From positions 1 to 64,000 of the forward strand of contig JBAKBP010007953.1 of NCBI GenBank assembly GCA_037953745.1: DNA of 64,000 nt, written 5' to 3'. A program made the translations under genes and the position numbers. Shown here in pieces: positions 60,746 to 64,000 of this stretch. The notes beneath the pieces are model-generated. The model was not told the origin of the DNA. It was given only the letters and a program-made list of their open reading frames with translations, and ran no database searches. The stretch's first letter is position 1; each line of letters starts with the position of its first letter. The DNA comes from Lithodes maja. Its lineage: Eukaryota > Arthropoda > Malacostraca > Decapoda > Lithodidae.

Positions 60746-63700
60746 ACGCCCAGCACGGTACTATACCTCCAAACTGTGCTGGGCGGACCAACAATGGCAC
60801 CCAAACTCGACCCCTCAAATCTGTCGAGATAGGTTGTCTTGATAAATCTTCCTTGCTTTTACCCGCTAAATGTGAAGAGCATAATCTAAATCTCTTTTTA
60901 GACACAGGCTCCCCAGTGAATCTTATAAGTCTCAGCAAATTTAATCTTATAAATTCTAATAATCAATTCAGTCAATCTTACCCTGATGTCAATATAAAAT
61001 CAGTCAGTGACAACCCATTAGAGACTTTATCTAAGGTTTATCTACCTATCAAGATCACCGAAGAATTAGCAACACCCCTGCCATTCTATGTCATTAACAA
61101 ACTTCCCATAAATGCCGACTTGCTCCTAGGGTTTGTTAGTATGAATATGCTCAAAATCATAATTTTCACCCATATGGACCAAGTTATGATCGGTGGTTTA
61201 AAAGGCGACACCATCGAATGCTCACGCAGTAGTGAATCCTCTGTAAAAAGTACCACCAACCACCCAAAACAGGCATTCGATCACACTAAACTTAGACCCA
61301 AAAGAAAATTCAGTTTCAAAACTACCGTAAAATCCGGTCCCTCTTCGGTCACTCAAGAGGTCACTAAAACCCCCCCTGATGCCCCCACTCCTAGCTATCA
61401 ATACACTGAGGTATCTATAGGTGATCTGATAACTGACCATTCCCTTACAGCTGACGTAATTTTGCAAGATGATGTAACTATTCAACCAAAATCATCTATG
61501 AAGGTAGAAACTTATGTCAATCAATTACCCGCTAATTATCACAAATATAGCATCATCACTCTTCCAGACACTACCTCCATAAAGGGTCTTATAACCACTC
61601 CAGCCCTTCATGAGAGCAAGAATGAATATTTTGAAACTTTAATTCTCAATTACTCAGATAACATACTTAGTATTAAAAGTGGTACCAAGATTATGGAAGC
61701 AGAAGTTTTCCCTTTTATTTTTAACGACCAAAGCTTACCAGTTAGTAAAAACCTTGTCATTAACGCAGCTATTAGCAAGGATGAATCAGAGACTAGGTCA
61801 CAAATAAAATCTCTAATTAATGATCTTGATTTTGAGGACTACACTGAGAATCTTGTGAGTTTGTTGTGCACGTATAAAGAGGCAGTTATGTTACATAATG
61901 AAGATCTTGGGTTTTGTGATGTGCTTCAACACAAGATCATATTACGCAACTCGGAGACTAACCCCATATACTGTCCTTCTTATAGGTTAGCTCATGCTCA
62001 GAGAGAACAGGTAGAATCTCAAGTCAAGGCTATGTTAGACCAACAAGTAGTCTCTCCCTCATCCAGTCGTTGGAGGAGCCCTATATTCCTAGTACCTAAG
62101 CGGAACCCCAACGAGTGGAGATTAGTGGTGGACTTCAGGAAGTTAAATGACGCTATCATTGAGGAGAAATTTTATATGCCCTCCATCAATGAAGTTATGA
62201 GTAATTTGAACTCTAAAAACAAAATCTTCTCTACCATTGATTTAGGTAGTGGTTTTCATCAGATAAAGTTGGACGATGATTCCCGTAAGTACACAGCTTT
62301 CAGCACTCCCAGTGGTACTTATGAGTTCAATAGACTCCCTCAAGGGTTAAAAACTAGTCCAGCCTTTTTCCAACGGCTTATGTGTCACATTCTTGCAGGC
62401 CATTTGGGCAAAGATATCCAAATCTACATAGATGACATCATTATAATGTCGCCTGATATCGAATCTCACCTTGAAAGCCTAGGAAAGATCTTTCAAAAAC
62501 TAAAGGATGCAGGTTTAAAGGTAAAATTAAAAAAGTGTAAATTCTTAAAACGTAGTGTTGAATTTCTCGGTCACGAACTTTCAGCAGATGGCATCAGAAC
62601 AAAGACCGATATCACTAAAGCTATACATGAATTTCCCCAACCTGAAAATGTGACACAACTCCGCCAATTCCTTGGCCTAGCCGGGTACTACCGTAGTTTC
62701 ATCTCCAAATTTTCGGAAAAAGCCAGTCCCCTTTTCAAACTGTTAAAAAAGGACGCTGAATTTGATTGGAAAGATTCCGAACAAACATCATTTGACGAGT
62801 TGAAGCATCACCTGTGTAATCCTCCTTGCCTGTCTTACCCCGACTATACTCAACCTTTTATTATCCACACCGACGCGTCCTATAGCGGTATTGGAGCTTG
62901 TTTAATGCAAAAAGACAGCCGCGATAAATTTCAACCTTTAGCCTTTGCCAGCAGGACTCTTAAACCTGCCGAGAAAAATTACTGTGTCACCGACATTGAA
63001 GGAGCCGGTCTTATCTGGGCTCTACAGACATTCAAAGACAAAATCCTTAACTATGACATTGAAGTGTGGACGGATCACAAGCCTCTAGTTGATCTGTTTG
63101 ACAACAGTAATATGTCTGGTAGACGCGCAAGGTGGAAGTACATATTACAAAGTTTCAACCCTAGGATACTCTACATTAAAGGTCACAAAAATGTTGTAGC
63201 GGATGCTCTCTCTCGTAATCCGGTACTTTGTGCACATTTAAACACGATGACTTTAGCTAATGAAGACATGTCCACAGCTCAGAGAGGTGATCCCAAGTTG
63301 TGTGAGATCATTCTTGCTCTAGAGAATAATGAAACCAACCAACACCTAGAAGATTACACTCTAATTGATAACACGCTATTTCGTAATCAACTCATCAAAG
63401 GCAAACATCAACTTGAAAGGAACATTCTGCAGTTAGTTGTACCTAACAATAAAGTAGAAGAAATACTCCCTCATCTTCATGGTTCTAAATTTGTCGGTCA
63501 TCCTGGCAAAGAAAGGGCTATGCTCATTGCTCAAAAACAATTCTACTGGAAGTCCATGAAATCTGACATAGATAATCACATAGACGCTTGCGAGAACTGT
63601 GCCAGAATTAACCCTAAGCTTACACCCCAAGCTAATATCAAAACTTATCCCGTCCCAGAGAAACCTTTCCAGTTGATTGCCATAGACCTTTTGAAAATTG

Positions 63701-64000
63701 TTAAGACTAACAGTGGTATGAATTATCTTCTCGTAGCCTCGGATCATTTCTCTAGGTACTCCATTCTCTCTCCCATACCTGATAAGGAAGCCAATACTAT
63801 CGTTAAAACTCTTGTAAATAACGTGATTTGCAAATACCCCTCACCTAAATTTATTCTTTCAGATAATGGCGGAGAGTTTGTGAACGAGACTATGTCTAAG
63901 ATGTGTGATGAGTACGGGATAGAGCACATCAGGGTTGCCCCTTACTCACCACAGAGTAACGGCCTAGTTGAGAGAGCTAACCGTAAAATACTCCATGAAT
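60739..64000 (+). CDS. Gypsy-4 Pol polyprotein, partial: protease, RT, RNase H, integrase
   Basis: Open from the overlap with Gag to the window edge. In order: aspartic protease FLDTGSPVNLI (about 60895); an interdomain stretch; RT with VVDFRKLND (about 62125), RLPQGLKTSPAFFQ and YIDDIIIMS (62425); RNase H with HTDASYSGIGA (62866) and WTDHKPLVDL; integrase H2C2 finger HGSKFVGHPG...CENCA (63480-63605), core IDLLKIV (about 63686), SDNGGEF (about 63860) and GLVERANRK (about 63963). All catalytic residues seen are intact. This is the standard Ty3/Gypsy order and serves as an internal contrast to Gypsy-2. The exact start is uncertain because of the presumed frameshift. Confidence 0.88.

Larger units (their letters stand above)
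57243..64000 (+). mobile_element. Gypsy-4: Ty3/Gypsy LTR retrotransposon with the usual pol order (continues past the window)
   Basis: A 5' LTR, a primer-binding site, a long leader, gag with two zinc knuckles, and pol in the order protease, RT, RNase H, integrase. The 3' part and 3' LTR are outside the window. It is not closely similar to Gypsy-1 to -3 in protein sequence. The leader (57851-58890) has no gene but includes an A-rich tract (58346-58385) and a repeated agagtcttcccgcag motif. Confidence 0.87.

Overview
This is a eukaryotic genomic window made almost entirely of transposable elements, minisatellites and microsatellites. No complete host gene can be supported. The mix is PIF/Harbinger, Ty3/Gypsy LTR elements, CR1-like and Jockey-like LINEs, TTAA-flanked MITEs, tRNA-derived and triplet-tailed SINEs, and long CA, TA and minisatellite tracts. 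It suggests an arthropod, most likely a decapod crustacean. That assignment is inference from repeat style; no rRNA or mitochondrial marker is present.

Layout. 1-14 kb holds a CR1 fragment split by a SINE-like insertion, a second copy of that SINE, and many copies of two short TTAA-flanked MITEs (called A and B here). It also holds three tandem arrays: 12 x 50 bp, about 59 x 32 bp and 3 x 96 bp. 14.1-51.4 kb is a single PIF/Harbinger DNA transposon. It has about 28-bp terminal inverted repeats and a TAA target duplication, and was roughly 7.9 kb before later insertions inflated it to 37.3 kb. It encodes a transposase (plus strand) and a convergent four-exon MADF protein (minus strand). The insertions are: Gypsy-1 in transposase codon 23/24 (duplication AGAC); Gypsy-2 in MADF intron 3 (AAAT); and a CR1 LINE in MADF intron 1, itself broken by Gypsy-3 (GAAT) and by a small poly-A retrocopy. 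51.4-53.9 kb is a dead Jockey-like LINE. 54-57 kb has a foldback element, more MITEs and a possible host membrane-protein exon. 57.2-64 kb is Gypsy-4, which runs off the window.

Main result. Gypsy-2 has an unbroken 1314-codon pol frame in the order protease, integrase, reverse transcriptase, RNase H. The reverse transcriptase and the integrase GPY module are Ty3/Gypsy-type but the order is that of Ty1/Copia, as in the Gmr1-like group. Gypsy-1 and Gypsy-3 are related derivatives with intact gag and protease. Their pol is scrambled and has lost its catalytic cores, yet the reading frame is kept, and they carry a segment absent from Gypsy-2. Gypsy-2 in turn has lost about 0.8 kb of gag. The two groups therefore look complementary. 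LTR pairs differ at only 2-3 positions that I could see in about 1.8 kb, so all three insertions are recent. Gypsy-4 has the ordinary order (protease, RT, RNase H, integrase) but shares the same primer-binding site.
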